The notes beneath the pieces were generated by a model. The model did no database searches and was not told the DNA's origin. It saw only the letters and a program-made list of their open reading frames with translations. This document shows, piece after piece, positions 54,573-63,990 of a stretch of DNA of 64,000 bases (its first letter is position 1; each line of letters opens with the position of its first letter). Position numbers and translations under genes: made by a program. This stretch comes from Methylococcales bacterium. Its GTDB lineage: Bacteria > Pseudomonadota > Gammaproteobacteria > Methylococcales > Methylomonadaceae. The stretch lies in the NCBI GenBank assembly GCA_030949405.1, contig JAUZSN010000002.1, positions 1,054,001 to 1,118,000 on the forward strand, given 5' to 3'.

Positions 54573-55433
54573 TTATTTTAAATATTTATTTAGAAGCGTC
54601 ATTAATTCGGTAATAATAATCGGCTTAGTGACATAAGCATCAAATAATTCCCCTGCAGATTCAACATCATGTTTCATCACGGCGGCTGAAACCGCAAGAA
54701 TAGGTTTGTCTTTATAATGATCGGTTGCTCTTAGTTTCTGAGCTAACTCCTTACCATTCATTTTAGGGAGGTGAATATCCATTAATATGAGGTCAAACTC
54801 TTCTTCCATCGCCCGTTCCCAGCCACGCTCGCCTGTCTCGGCTAGTTGTAATCCATAGTATTGGTTACTTTCAAGAAAAGATCGCATAAAAACTCTATTC
54901 GTGGGGTTATCTTCAACGTACAGTATTTTTTTTGTGTCGGGTATTTCAAGGGCGATAGCTATATCCTTTGCTATCGGTTTAATTTTAGACTTTGCATGAC
55001 CATGACCGTGCATAATTGGAAATTCAACCCAGAACGTAGACCCTTCATTTTCAACACTCTCAAAGCCTATTTTACCGCCCATTTGTTCAACTAATTCTTT
55101 CGTTACCACCAGCCCTATTCCTGTGCCTTCAATGGTGGATGTTTCTTGTCCTAAACGATTAAACGCATCAAATACTTTTGATTTGTTTTTTTCAGAAATT
55201 CCAATACCCGTATCGGAAATGCTTAACCGCACATAATCATTTTCAACAATGATAGCGGATACGTTAATCACCCCTCCTTTACGATTGTATTTAATCGCGT
55301 TAGAGACTAAATTAATAATAATTTGTTTTAATCGGGTGTAATCGGCATTAATGGTATAGTTTAAATTAGTAAGCAGTTTAATTTTAATAGCCTCTTTATC
55401 CGCTAAAGGCATTAATAAAACTAACGGAATCAA
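54573..55433 (-). pseudogene. Hybrid sensor kinase remnant: HATPase plus receiver, 5' end lost
   Basis: The frame opens without a good start; TTG at 55433 is the only candidate and lacks a binding site. The ATPase domain is complete from the N box (IIINLVSNAIKYNRKGG) through SDTGIG and GTGIGLVVTKELVEQMGG. The receiver is also complete, with FDLILMDIHLPKMNG. The dimerisation helices with the phosphorylatable histidine and any sensor region are missing. The break lies beside a REP-associated transposase element, which suggests that insertion or deletion removed the 5' part. It could still be expressed as a fragment. Confidence 0.7.
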
Positions 55434-55518
55434 AGAATCAAAGGGGTCGGAGTAAATTGATTTTATAGCTATTGTGAGTTAATATATTCAAAATTATAAT
55501 TTAGGATTCTTTATTTTT

Positions 55519-56232
55519 ATGGCTCGTTTACCTCGTTTAAATTTACCCAATATTCCATTACACGTCATCCAGCGTGGAAATAATCGTCAAGCTTGCTTTT
55601 TTACCGAAACGGATTACACCGTCTATTTGGACAAACTAAAAGAATACAGTCGCAAATATAAGGTTCAAGTGCATAGCTATATATTAATGACCAACCATGT
55701 ACACCTACTCGTCACCCCCGAAGAAGCACATGGCGTAAGTAAATTGATGCAGTCTTTAGGTCGATATTATGTGCGCTATATCAATCAAAACTATAACAGA
55801 ACAGGGACATTATGGGATGGAAGATTCAAAGCGTCTTTAGTCGATAGTGAAAAATATTTTTTAACCGTCAGCCGCTATATTGAATTAAACCCAGTAAGAG
55901 CAAGTATGGTGAAGCATCCCGCAGATTATCCGTGGTCTAGCTATTCTAAAAATGCAATGGGAAAGAGATCAGGACTTATTACGCCACATGCCACTTATTC
56001 GAGGCTAGGAAAAACCAGTAAAGAAAGACAAGGTGTTTATAAAGAATTATTTGATCCGAAAATTCCTGATGATACGCTAAAAGAAATTCGTGATTCAATC
56101 AATAAATCGTGGGTTTTGGGCGATGATCGGTTTAAGCAACACATTGAAACTCAAATAGGACGACGCGTTTCACCGTTACCTCGTGGTGGTGATAAAAAAT
56201 CAGAAAAATATAAGGCAAGTAAAATAAATTGA
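55519..56232 (+). mobile_element. REP-associated tyrosine transposase (RAYT, Y1/IS200-like)
   Basis: The 237-residue protein has MARLPRLNLPNIPLHVIQRGNNR, LMTNHVHLLVTPE with the H-x-H metal site, and YIELNPVRASMV with the downstream tyrosine region. These are the marks of TnpA-REP proteins that act on REP hairpins. The 3' part is basic. No clear hairpin repeats border it, and it lies against the truncated kinase gene. The frame is intact, so it may be active. Confidence 0.85.
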
Positions 56233-56302
56233 TACAGATTGAGTTATTCTAATCTCTTTAGTTGAACTTCTTTGGTTTTAAAATTCAAAAGCACCTAATT
56301 TT

Positions 56303-58123
56303 ATGAACAATAATGAACATATTCTTCGCCGTTACGAACTTATATTAACCTCAGCAGGGGAGGGAATTTATGGGCTAGATCATGAAGGCAAGGGAACGTT
56401 TGTTAATCCTGCTGCCATTGCAATGATGGGGTGGGATGAAAAAGATATTCTCGGTCAGCCTGTTCATGAAAAACATCATCATAGCAAGGCCGATGGTACG
56501 CCTTATCCACAACATGAATGTCCCATTTATGCCGCGTTAAACGATGGTGAAATTCATCATATAACGCACGAAATTTTTTGGCGTAAGGATGGCAGTTGTT
56601 TTCCTGTGCATTACACCAGCACCCCCATTTGGGACGAGGGGGAAATTATGGGGGCGGTCGTTGTTTTTCAAGATGTGAGTCAACTCAAACAAACCGAAAA
56701 CGCATTAGCACAATTACAACGCCATAATCAATTATTACTCGCGGCGGCAGGTGAGGGGATTTGTGGTTTTGATTGTGAAGGAAACCTGACGTTTATAAAT
56801 CCTACGGCGACTAAGATGCTCGCTTGGTCAACGACCGATTTAAACGGTCAAAGCATTCATACTATTTTTGGAAAAGATGAAAGCGACTTTGAAAAATACT
56901 GCCCTGTGTTAACGATTGTTAATGGAAAAACCCGCTATGAAGCGAATAATAAACGCTTCTACCGTGAGGATGGTTCTAGTTTTCCTGTTGATTTTGTTAG
57001 CACCCCTATCATGGAAAAGGGTGAGTTACAGGGTGTGGTAATGGTGTTTAGGGATATTACGGAACGCCAACTCGCCGAGAAAAAACTCACCCTCGCTTTA
57101 TCTGAAATTAAACAACTCAAAAACCGTCTACAAGCAGAAAATAGTTATCTGCAAGAAGAAATTAATCTTAATCATAAGTTTGAAGATATTTTAGGAAACA
57201 GTCAGCCCTTAAAAGTGGTGTTACTTCAAGTAGAACAAGTTGCACCGACTGAAACAACGGTTTTAATTCAAGGTGAAACAGGTACAGGTAAAGAATTAAT
57301 TGCACGCGCGTTGCATAATTTAAGTCAGCGTAAAAATCGAACCTTAGTTAAAGTCAATTGCGCCGCTTTACCGAGTCATTTAATTGAAAGCGAGTTATTC
57401 GGCCATGAAAAAGGCAGTTTTACAGGGGCGATGGCCCGACGTATTGGACGCTTTGAATTAGCTCATGAGGGATCGATTTTTTTAGATGAAATCGGTGAAT
57501 TACCCTTAGAATTACAAACTAAATTATTACGCGTTTTACAAGAGGGTGAAATTGAACGCTTGGGTGATTCTAAGACCCTTAAAATAAATGTGAGAGTCAT
57601 TGCCGCTACCCATAGAGATTTAAAAAAAATGGTGGCTAAGGGCGATTTTCGGGAAGATTTATTTTATCGCCTCAGCGTGTTTCCCTTGACCCTCCCGCCA
57701 TTACGATCTCGTAAAAACGATATTTCGTTATTGGCTCATTATTTTGTGAATAAGTACGCCCGCAAAATGGGAAAGTCTATTAAGCATATTCCTCAATCGG
57801 TGATGGAACAATTACGCAATTATTCATGGCAAGGCAATGTTCGTGAATTAGAAAATGTAATTGAACGTGCGGTGATTTTATCCCCCGAACAAAATTTTCA
57901 ACTTCCTGAATTACTTGAAATAAAGACGAACAATAATCATTCGGGTGAGCCGTTATTATCGTTAACTGCAATCGAAAAATCCCATATTATTAACGTATTG
58001 GAACAAACACATTGGCAGATTTCAGGGGAAAATGGGGCCGCTTCTATTTTGGAAATGCACCCTAATACCTTACGTTCTCGAATGAATAAATTAGGCATTC
58101 GCCGCTCTGATTTAGCCCATTAA
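56303..58123 (+). CDS. Sigma-54-dependent activator with two PAS domains
   Basis: Two PAS domains (residues 5-130 and 135-260) each end with a PAC-type repeat (VVVFQDVSQLKQTE and VMVFRDITERQLAE). A coiled coil, an AAA+ domain with GETGTGKELIARAL and GHEKGSFTGAMARR, and a Fis-type helix-turn-helix (AASILEMHPNTLRSRMNKLG) follow. The 606-residue protein should activate promoters read by sigma-54; what it senses is unknown. A matching -24/-12 promoter and a palindrome lie directly downstream. Confidence 0.92.
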   Translation: MNNNEHILRRYELILTSAGEGIYGLDHEGKGTFVNPAAIAMMGWDEKDILGQPVHEKHHHSKADGTPYPQHECPIYAALNDGEIHHITHEIFWRKDGSCFPVHYTSTPIWDEGEIMGAVVVFQDVSQLKQTENALAQLQRHNQLLLAAAGEGICGFDCEGNLTFINPTATKMLAWSTTDLNGQSIHTIFGKDESDFEKYCPVLTIVNGKTRYEANNKRFYREDGSSFPVDFVSTPIMEKGELQGVVMVFRDITERQLAEKKLTLALSEIKQLKNRLQAENSYLQEEINLNHKFEDILGNSQPLKVVLLQVEQVAPTETTVLIQGETGTGKELIARALHNLSQRKNRTLVKVNCAALPSHLIESELFGHEKGSFTGAMARRIGRFELAHEGSIFLDEIGELPLELQTKLLRVLQEGEIERLGDSKTLKINVRVIAATHRDLKKMVAKGDFREDLFYRLSVFPLTLPPLRSRKNDISLLAHYFVNKYARKMGKSIKHIPQSVMEQLRNYSWQGNVRELENVIERAVILSPEQNFQLPELLEIKTNNNHSGEPLLSLTAIEKSHIINVLEQTHWQISGENGAASILEMHPNTLRSRMNKLGIRRSDLAH

Positions 58124-58127
58124 CATA

Positions 58128-58147
58128 ATATCGTAAATTCACGATAT
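58128..58147. promoter_or_regulatory. Likely enhancer site for the sigma-54 activator
   Basis: ATATCGTAAATTCACGATAT is an inverted repeat (ATATCGT-6-ACGATAT) 94 bases upstream of the -24 element, and a further half-site TTCGTAAC follows. Position and symmetry fit an activator binding site. Confidence 0.6.
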
Positions 58148-58240
58148 TTCGTAACTTAAACACTATTCATTCCTCTCTCTATTTCTTGCTATAAAATATA
58201 AGTCATTGTTTTAAAATGATTTAATTTTTATTTTATTTTA

Positions 58241-58256
58241 TGGCACAACTCCTGCA
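58241..58256 (+). promoter_or_regulatory. Sigma-54 promoter (-24/-12)
   Basis: TGGCACAACTCCTGCA matches the sigma-54 consensus TGGCAC-N5-TTGCA with one change and stands 39 bases before the next gene. Confidence 0.8.
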
Positions 58257-58294
58257 ATATCCATTCTAAACGCTTATTATTTTAGGAAAACAGA

Positions 58295-58750
58295 ATGGAA
58301 AACCGCCCCCCTTTTCCCCCATTTACCTTAGAAAGTGCGATTGAAAAAGTACAGCGCGCAGAAAATGGCTGGAATAGTAAAGATCCCATAAAAGTCGCTA
58401 GTGCTTACACGGTTGATTGTGAATGGCGTAATCGCGCAGAAATTTTTTCAGGTCGAGACAAAATCATCGAATTTCTAACACGAAAGTGGGAAAAGGAACG
58501 TGATTATCGACTCAAAAAAGAACTTTGGAGTTTTACGGATAACCGCATTGCGGTGACTTTTCGCTACGAATGGCAGGATGATTCAAATCAATGGTTTCGC
58601 TCTTATGGCAATGAATTATGGGAGTTTGCCGAAAACGGTTTAATGCAGCGGCGTATTGCCAGTATTAACGATAAGCCGATTCTTAAATCGGAACGCGAAA
58701 TTTTATTTATCAAAAACCAAGGGGAGAGATTACCGAATTATCCCAATTAG
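58295..58750 (+). CDS. DUF1348 (NTF2-like fold) protein
   Basis: The 151-residue protein contains [34 protein letters not shown] and [23 protein letters not shown], the DUF1348 signature, an NTF2-like fold. The family often accompanies stress or electrophile detoxification genes. It is the first gene after the sigma-54 promoter and is followed by a GST gene 63 bases later. Function unknown. Confidence 0.88.
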   Translation: MENRPPFPPFTLESAIEKVQRAENGWNSKDPIKVASAYTVDCEWRNRAEIFSGRDKIIEFLTRKWEKERDYRLKKELWSFTDNRIAVTFRYEWQDDSNQWFRSYGNELWEFAENGLMQRRIASINDKPILKSEREILFIKNQGERLPNYPN

Positions 58751-58813
58751 TTCGTCATACCGATTTTGATTTAAACAATATTACTATTTAATTATTTATT
58801 TTAAGGAATACTC

Positions 58814-59437
58814 ATGGCTACTCTAAAATTATACCGTCCCCCTTTATCTGGCAATGCACATCGTGTCGAATTACTCTTATCTTTTCTTGGTTTAGAGGCT
58901 GAGATTATCGACGTTGATTTAATGAAAGGTGAACAAAGACAAGCGGCATTTTTAAAGAAAAATATTTTTGGTCAAGTCCCTGTATTGGAAGATGGTGAGG
59001 TAACGATTGTAGATTCCAACGCTATTTTGGTTTATCTGGCCAGTCAATACGATAATGAACACACATGGCTGTCACTCAAACCTGCGAAAGCGGCCGAAGT
59101 GCAACGCTTTTTAACGGTTGCAGCGGGTGCAATTGCCGCAGGGCCTGCTACGGCACGATTGATTAATTTATTCGGGGCCGCATTGGATAAAGCGCAAGCA
59201 GTTGAAACCGCGCATACTATTTTTAGCCTCTTAGAACAACATTTAGACGACCGTGAATGGTTGGCTGATACGCAACCAACGATTGCTGATATTTCTAATT
59301 ATCCGTATATTGCTCATGCACCTGAAGGTGATGTTTCCTTGCAAAATTATCCTAATGTCAGAGCATGGTTACAGCGTGTTGAAAATTTGCCGAATTTTAT
59401 TTATATGCAATCTTCAGTCGTGGGTTTAGCGACATAG
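58814..59437 (+). CDS. Glutathione S-transferase family protein
   Basis: The thioredoxin-like N-domain has LYRPPLSGNAHRVELLLSFLG and the cis-proline motif FGQVPVLEDGEVTIVDSNAIL; a helical C-domain follows. The 207 residues fit the single-subunit size. The serine of PLSGN is the likely glutathione-activating residue. It belongs to the sigma-54-controlled operon, and a hairpin terminator follows. Confidence 0.88.
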   Translation: MATLKLYRPPLSGNAHRVELLLSFLGLEAEIIDVDLMKGEQRQAAFLKKNIFGQVPVLEDGEVTIVDSNAILVYLASQYDNEHTWLSLKPAKAAEVQRFLTVAAGAIAAGPATARLINLFGAALDKAQAVETAHTIFSLLEQHLDDREWLADTQPTIADISNYPYIAHAPEGDVSLQNYPNVRAWLQRVENLPNFIYMQSSVVGLAT

Positions 59438-59450
59438 TTTAATGCCTAGT

Positions 59451-59483
59451 CCTTCGAGGTCTTTAAAACCTCGGAGGTTTTTT
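59451..59483 (+). terminator. Terminator after the GST gene
   Basis: CCTTCGAGGT pairs with ACCTCGGAGG (one mismatch) and TTTTTT follows. Confidence 0.65.
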
Positions 59484-59503
59484 CATTTAATCAGGCGCAG
59501 ACA

Positions 59504-59914
59504 ATGAGCAATGTAATTGAATCCCCATTTCATTAAGGCGAACAAAAAATCCAAGCACGCCTTGGGGTTCGTGAAAAAATGGAACGCTTTGGACGGCAAG
59601 TTATTCGTGATTTTATGCCCGAACAACACCGCGAGTTTTTTTCGCAATTACCGTTTGTTTTTGTGGCTCATGATGATGAACAGGGGTTTCCGTGGGCTTC
59701 TATTTTATTTAATCGAACTCGTTTTATTAGCTCGCCTAATAATCAGCAATTACATATTAACGCGATGCCTGTAACGGGGGATCCGTTAGCTAATGGCTTA
59801 AATAAGGGAAGGCGATTAGGTTTATTAAGGATTGAGTTAGAAACACGGCGCAGAAATCGGATTTCCGCTTATATTAATCAGGTTTCAAAAAATCAATACT
59901 TCGGACAGTTTTAA
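59504..59914 (+). pseudogene. PNPOx-like flavin protein, nonsense codon and MITE-truncated
   Basis: The ATG at 59504 begins MSNVIESPFH and is followed by TAA at codon 11. The same frame then continues GEQKIQARLGVREKMERFGR and DFMPEQHREFFSQLPFVFVA, a pyridoxamine-phosphate-oxidase-like FMN-binding protein, to RRRNRIS. The end NQYFGQF is supplied by the MITE end at 59895, so the C-terminal half of the domain is lost. Two independent lesions make this a pseudogene. The related operon order sigma-54 activator, DUF1348, GST, PNPOx suggests it once belonged to the regulon. Confidence 0.75.
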
Positions 59915-60002
59915 AAGTAGAGGAAATCTTCAATTCATAGAAAAATGTAGTTTCTAAAGCAACAATTTCCTGAAAAGAAGATTTCCATACAACTAATAGA
60001 AC
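59895..60002. mobile_element. Incomplete MITE piece with one TTCGGACAG end
   Basis: AATACTTCGGACAGTTTT at 59895-59912 is identical to the end at 60003, but no partner end follows. The remaining DNA has an internal inverted repeat, GGAAATCTTC (59922-59931) and GAAGATTTCC (59977-59986). Confidence 0.65.
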
Positions 60003-60137
60003 AATACTTCGGACAGTTTTAAAAAAGATAGCGGTCTTAATTCTATAAGGCATTGATTTTAAAGGGTTTTATATTTACGAGATGTGTTGGTAAATTCTTT
60101 TTTAAATCAATGGGTTACAAAAACTGTCCGAACTATT
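60003..60137. mobile_element. 135-bp MITE with TTCGGACAG ends, copy 2
   Basis: The ends AATACTTCGGACAGTTTT and AAAACTGTCCGAACTATT are inverted repeats. The interior (AGATAGCGGTCTTAATTC, ACGAGATGTGTTGGTAAAT) matches 28714-28849 in reverse orientation. Confidence 0.85.
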
Positions 60138-60340
60138 GTTATTTGAAGATAACGCTGTAACTCACGCTCTAACATGGCTTCTAATAATTGAGGACGTAAT
60201 ACGCGCTTAGTTAACTCGGTTTCATACTGGCTAAATAAGACCGCAATATCCCAATCACTGTTTTTATGGCTCGTTTGTTTCGCCCGTGAGCCATACAAAT
60301 AAATCGCATCTACGGGCGTATACACTTTAATAAGCGTCAT
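60107..60340 (-). pseudogene. MNT-type nucleotidyltransferase domain protein, 3' truncated by MITE
   Basis: The motif YLYGSRAKQTSHKNSDWDIAV is the GSx10DxD signature of the minimal nucleotidyltransferase family, whose members act as antitoxins for HEPN proteins by adenylating them. After residue 67 or so the reading frame is supplied by the MITE, so the natural end and any following HEPN toxin gene are gone. The remaining domain may fold, but its partner is absent from the window. Confidence 0.75.
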
Positions 60341-60376
60341 TATTTTTAAACAGGGAATCTTGGCTTTTATTAATCC

Positions 60377-61663
60377 CTACGTTCTTAGTTTTTTGAAAAC
60401 AACACTTGCGGCATCCAATGTTTGTTCTATATCGGCATCCGTATGCGCTGCTGAGATAAAACCTGTTTCAAAAGCCGAGGGAGCTAAATAAATACCTTGT
60501 TCTAACATCCCATGAAAAAAAGTTTTAAATTGGTTTTGATCGCATTTCATCACTTGAGCAAAGGTGCGAATTGTTGGTTCACCACTAAAAAATAAACCAA
60601 ACATCCCTCCGACTGTATTTGTACTCAGTGAAACCCCCGCGTCTAAAGCGCGCTGTTGAATTTCAGTCACAAATCTTTGTGTTTTTTGAGTTAATGTCGC
60701 ATAAAAGTTGGGTGCGGAAATTAATTCTAAAGTTTTTAAACCAGCGGCCATTGCAATGGGATTTCCCGATAATGTTCCTGCTTGATAAACCCCACCTAAA
60801 GGCGCGATGCTTTCCATAATTTCACGCTTACCGCCAAATGCTCCCACGGGCATTCCGCCACCAATAATTTTACCTAGGGTGGTTAAATCAGGTGTGACGT
60901 TATAAACCGCTTGCGCGCCACCGAGTGCAACTCTAAAGCCTGTCATCACTTCATCAAAAATAAGAACACTGCCATAGTCATCACAAAGCGTGCGTAATGT
61001 TTCTAAAAAACCCGCGACAGGGGGAATACAATTCATATTTCCAGCAACGGGTTCAACAATAATACAAGCAATTTGATCGCCATAGAGCGCGAAGGTTTCT
61101 TTGATTTCGTCACTGTTGTTGTAAGTTACGGTTAAGGTATCCTCTGCAACGGCGGCGGGAACACCCAGTGAACTAGGAACGCCCAGTGTTAATGCGCCTG
61201 ATCCCGCTTTAACTAATAATGAATCGGCATGTCCATGATAACAGCCTTCAAATTTGATGATTTTAGTGCGTCCTGTAAATCCACGCGCAAGACGAATAGC
61301 ACTCATGGTGGCTTCTGTGCCTGAGCTTACCATGCGGACTAACTCAATAGAGGGTATTAATTCACAAACCTTAGTCGCCATTTGGGTTTCTAACTCGGTC
61401 GGTGCGCCAAAGCTTAAACCTTTTTCGGCGGCCTCTTTTACGGCGGCGATGACTTCAGGGTGGGCATGACCTAAAATCATCGGCCCCCACGAACCCACAT
61501 AATCAATATAACGCTTATCGGTACTATCATAGAGATAAGCCCCTTGCGCGTGATCGATATAAACAGGCGTTCCTCCCACACTACTAAATGAGCGAACAGG
61601 GGAGTTGACTCCACCAGGAATAACCGTTTTAGCTTGGGTAAATAATTCAGTTGCAGATGTCAT
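60377..61663 (-). CDS. hemL: Glutamate-1-semialdehyde 2,1-aminomutase
   Basis: The 428-residue class III PLP enzyme has [20 protein letters not shown] at the start, [49 protein letters not shown] and [18 protein letters not shown] with the PLP lysine. It makes 5-aminolevulinate for haem and cobalamin synthesis. The start follows a weak binding site. It is complete. Confidence 0.95.
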   Translation of the reverse strand: MTSATELFTQAKTVIPGGVNSPVRSFSSVGGTPVYIDHAQGAYLYDSTDKRYIDYVGSWGPMILGHAHPEVIAAVKEAAEKGLSFGAPTELETQMATKVCELIPSIELVRMVSSGTEATMSAIRLARGFTGRTKIIKFEGCYHGHADSLLVKAGSGALTLGVPSSLGVPAAVAEDTLTVTYNNSDEIKETFALYGDQIACIIVEPVAGNMNCIPPVAGFLETLRTLCDDYGSVLIFDEVMTGFRVALGGAQAVYNVTPDLTTLGKIIGGGMPVGAFGGKREIMESIAPLGGVYQAGTLSGNPIAMAAGLKTLELISAPNFYATLTQKTQRFVTEIQQRALDAGVSLSTNTVGGMFGLFFSGEPTIRTFAQVMKCDQNQFKTFFHGMLEQGIYLAPSAFETGFISAAHTDADIEQTLDAASVVFKKLRT

Positions 61664-61708
61664 ATTTTATTAGTCGGTATTAATTGAGTTAAAAATCAGG
61701 AGGGAAGA

Positions 61709-61735
61709 CCTCGGAGGTTTTTAAAACCGCTGAGG
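61709..61735. terminator. Imperfect hairpin upstream of hemL
   Basis: CCTCGGAGGTTT pairs with AAACCGCTGAGG (one mismatch). A T-tract follows on the plus strand only, so its use by the leftward genes is uncertain. It resembles the hairpin at 59451. Confidence 0.35.
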
Positions 61736-61770
61736 GCTTTTTTGTCGTAAGTGGGTGGTCAAAAATAGGG

Positions 61771-62250
61771 TTAATTCGCGAGCCATAATCGGAAGCGTAA
61801 ACTCCATTCACTCATATAGCCTAACGTGACAAAGGCAATTTCACCGTTTGCATTAAGGATAAAAATCGTCGGAACGGCGTTAACAAAATACTGGTTAGCA
61901 ATCGTGCCATTTTCATCGTTTATCGTTAGCCAATCAAGTTGGTGTTGTGTTAAATAAGGCTGTAGCTGCTCATCTGGGCCTGATCTAACGGCAATACTAA
62001 CACCGTCATAGTCGTTTAAAAGGGTTGAAATAGGGGCTTTCATCTTTTCACAGGTTGCACACCATTTTGCCCAAAAATAAATAAATTTAGGCTTTTGGAG
62101 CATAGTCCCTTTTAACGGAGCTTGAGTAATCTGAGGAACACGACCCGATAACGGGTTAAAATTTACAAAAATAGGCGCGACAAATAATAATAAAAAGGCC
62201 ATTAAATAGATTAACCCTTCTATTTTTCGAATTTTAAATTTTTTTATCAA
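61771..62250 (-). CDS. Membrane-anchored thioredoxin-like protein (TlpA/ScsD type)
   Basis: A membrane segment (IYLMAFLLLFVAPIFVNF) is followed by a thioredoxin fold with FWAKWCATCEKMKAP (active site C-x2-C) and the cis-proline region NAVPTIFILN. It would work on disulfides in the periplasm, as ScsD does in copper or redox stress. The frame opens at 62277, but the TTG at 62250 overlaps the preceding stop by three bases and has a GGGA site, so it is preferred; the ATG at 62277 has no binding site. About 159 residues. Confidence 0.78.
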   Translation of the reverse strand: MIKKFKIRKIEGLIYLMAFLLLFVAPIFVNFNPLSGRVPQITQAPLKGTMLQKPKFIYFWAKWCATCEKMKAPISTLLNDYDGVSIAVRSGPDEQLQPYLTQHQLDWLTINDENGTIANQYFVNAVPTIFILNANGEIAFVTLGYMSEWSLRFRLWLAN

Positions 62251-62630
62251 CGCATTCCCATCCGAGTACGAAACCATTTAAAAATTAAATCAAGCTTATA
62301 AGACCAATTATTTTCAATGAGGGGGGTTGAGGATTTTTTTTTAGAATTTTGTAGATGTTTTTTGATAGGCCCTATTAATAACCGTTCGAGCGGGGTTCGT
62401 TCTAAATCACGAATAATTCGTTCTAGGGTCTCAATAAATAATCCATAGTGACGATTGAGTTCGCCAATATCATCAATGGAACTATCAATAAATTTTAACG
62501 TTAATTCTTGGGCTGAAGCAAGAGCAATCTCAGCGGTTTCTTCGGAGGTACTGTAATCTTCTGCAATTTCCATTAATTGGTCACACGCGATTTGATAGTC
62601 TTCTGCGGCAATATCATGAGTAAGCGACAT
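62247..62630 (-). CDS. Small helical acidic protein of unknown function
   Basis: The 127-residue protein is mainly helical, with an acidic first half (AAEDYQIACDQLMEIAEDYS) and a basic end. There is no signal peptide or membrane segment. It sits between a lipoprotein gene and a thioredoxin-like gene in one leftward operon, with 11 bases to the upstream gene. No family is recognised. Confidence 0.6.
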   Translation of the reverse strand: MSLTHDIAAEDYQIACDQLMEIAEDYSTSEETAEIALASAQELTLKFIDSSIDDIGELNRHYGLFIETLERIIRDLERTPLERLLIGPIKKHLQNSKKKSSTPLIENNWSYKLDLIFKWFRTRMGMR

Positions 62631-62641
62631 GGTTTAAATTC

Positions 62642-63748
62642 CTAATGTTGGGTTTTTTGATAATATAAAAAAGCTTGGCGCATTTTCATTAAAGACATTT
62701 CAAAATCATCACCTAGGTCGATATCACGAGCCGTTCCTGTTATGGCGGCTTGCTGCATGACCCTGAGGCTTAAATCCATTTGACCTAATAAACGAACATA
62801 GGCGGTTAGCATATCGCTGTACGCTTCTAAAGCAATATTCTGCTGTTCTGCTTGGTCGAGCAGCATAATAATTTGAGTTTTTAGTAAGGTTAATTGTGAA
62901 ATGGCTAGGCTGCTTCGTCGCCGACCTTTAGACGATTTTAATCGAATGGGTTTAAATCCGCGCCCTGTTGACGAAACGGCTATTTGCTCTAAACGCAGAT
63001 TTAATTTATCAACCAGCGGGTAAACTTTATAATTTTGCGTTTTGGGTTCAATTTGATTGGCTAATTTTACAAAGGCGGCAATATGCCGACTAATGTTAAC
63101 TCTAAGCTTTTGATAGTGATAGTTATTAATTCCATAGCGTACGCTATAAAATAATTCCGTATCTTTTTTCATACTTGTAATTAATTTTGAACTAATAATC
63201 GGGGAAACGCGTTCAATACTTTTGATGATTTTACGGCGTTCAAAACTTTTTTGTAGTTCACTAAAAATAGCATCTAAAGCCACGGCAAAAGGCGATATTT
63301 TTTTAGCCGTATCCCGTAGACCTTTGACCGATAAGCGCAGTAAATTATCTAATAGATGATTACTTTCGGCCTCAATAGGTTTGCCTTCAATTAATTTTAT
63401 TAACAGGGTGTTATAGGAATCAACCACTTTCCATGATTTCAATCGAATAGCAACGTCATCAATGGCAACGGTTGACATTAATAACTGCTTGCTTTTAAAG
63501 GATACTTTTCGTGGCGATTGAATTTCTTCATGATTCTTAAGTTGTGCCTGTTCCTTTTTAGCGACAGCATAATTAATAATGACCTCTTCACCCACGTTGC
63601 GAACGGCTTTAAAAAGATGTTGATAATCTGAAAATTCGCGCTTAGGAACAACGGAACACGCATTTAGGCAAAAAATGAGGAGTAGCAGGCTCACTTTTCC
63701 AAAAGATAACCCTAAGCGACGATAAGAATCGGTAATGGTTGATAACAT
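62642..63748 (-). CDS. Lipoprotein of unknown function
   Basis: LLLIFCLNACSVVP is a lipobox with the cysteine at about residue 31. The 368-residue protein is largely helical and basic in the middle (SKGRRRSSLAISQL); EVIINYAVAKKEQAQLKNHE near the start is acidic-helical. It may be anchored in the inner or outer membrane. It lies eight bases after the next upstream gene and clearly belongs to the same operon. The family is not recognised. Confidence 0.65.
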   Translation of the reverse strand: MLSTITDSYRRLGLSFGKVSLLLLIFCLNACSVVPKREFSDYQHLFKAVRNVGEEVIINYAVAKKEQAQLKNHEEIQSPRKVSFKSKQLLMSTVAIDDVAIRLKSWKVVDSYNTLLIKLIEGKPIEAESNHLLDNLLRLSVKGLRDTAKKISPFAVALDAIFSELQKSFERRKIIKSIERVSPIISSKLITSMKKDTELFYSVRYGINNYHYQKLRVNISRHIAAFVKLANQIEPKTQNYKVYPLVDKLNLRLEQIAVSSTGRGFKPIRLKSSKGRRRSSLAISQLTLLKTQIIMLLDQAEQQNIALEAYSDMLTAYVRLLGQMDLSLRVMQQAAITGTARDIDLGDDFEMSLMKMRQAFLYYQKTQH

Positions 63749-63756
63749 AATAGACC

Positions 63757-63990
63757 TTAACGGTTCAGTGCCTTTTTTATCAGCATCATCCCAAAATCAA
63801 AGGCTTCTACCGTAGATTCTTGGCTTTCTGATCTATTTTTAGTGGCTGAAATTTGATGATCTATTGTCTCCAGTTCGGTTAAATTCACCTTATCTAAGCG
63901 TGATTTTAAATCATTTAAAGCCACACCTTGTAATTGAATAGCCAGCTCATCTATTTCACCGAGCTTAAAGGTTCGATCAGGTTCGGGCAT
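63757..63990 (-). CDS. Small charged protein of unknown function, possibly 5' partial
   Basis: The ATG at 63990 gives 77 residues (MPEPDRTFKLGEIDELAIQL), acidic and helical. No stop occurs in frame upstream before the window ends, so the true start may lie outside. It is the first gene seen in the operon with the lipoprotein at 62642. No family is recognised. Confidence 0.5.
   Translation of the reverse strand: MPEPDRTFKLGEIDELAIQLQGVALNDLKSRLDKVNLTELETIDHQISATKNRSESQESTVEAFDFGMMLIKKALNR

Noticed and set aside
59517-59774. Frame of 85 codons over the PNPOx pseudogene
   Set aside because: It is an alternative frame; the family sequence lies in the frame of 59504, and this one shows no motif.
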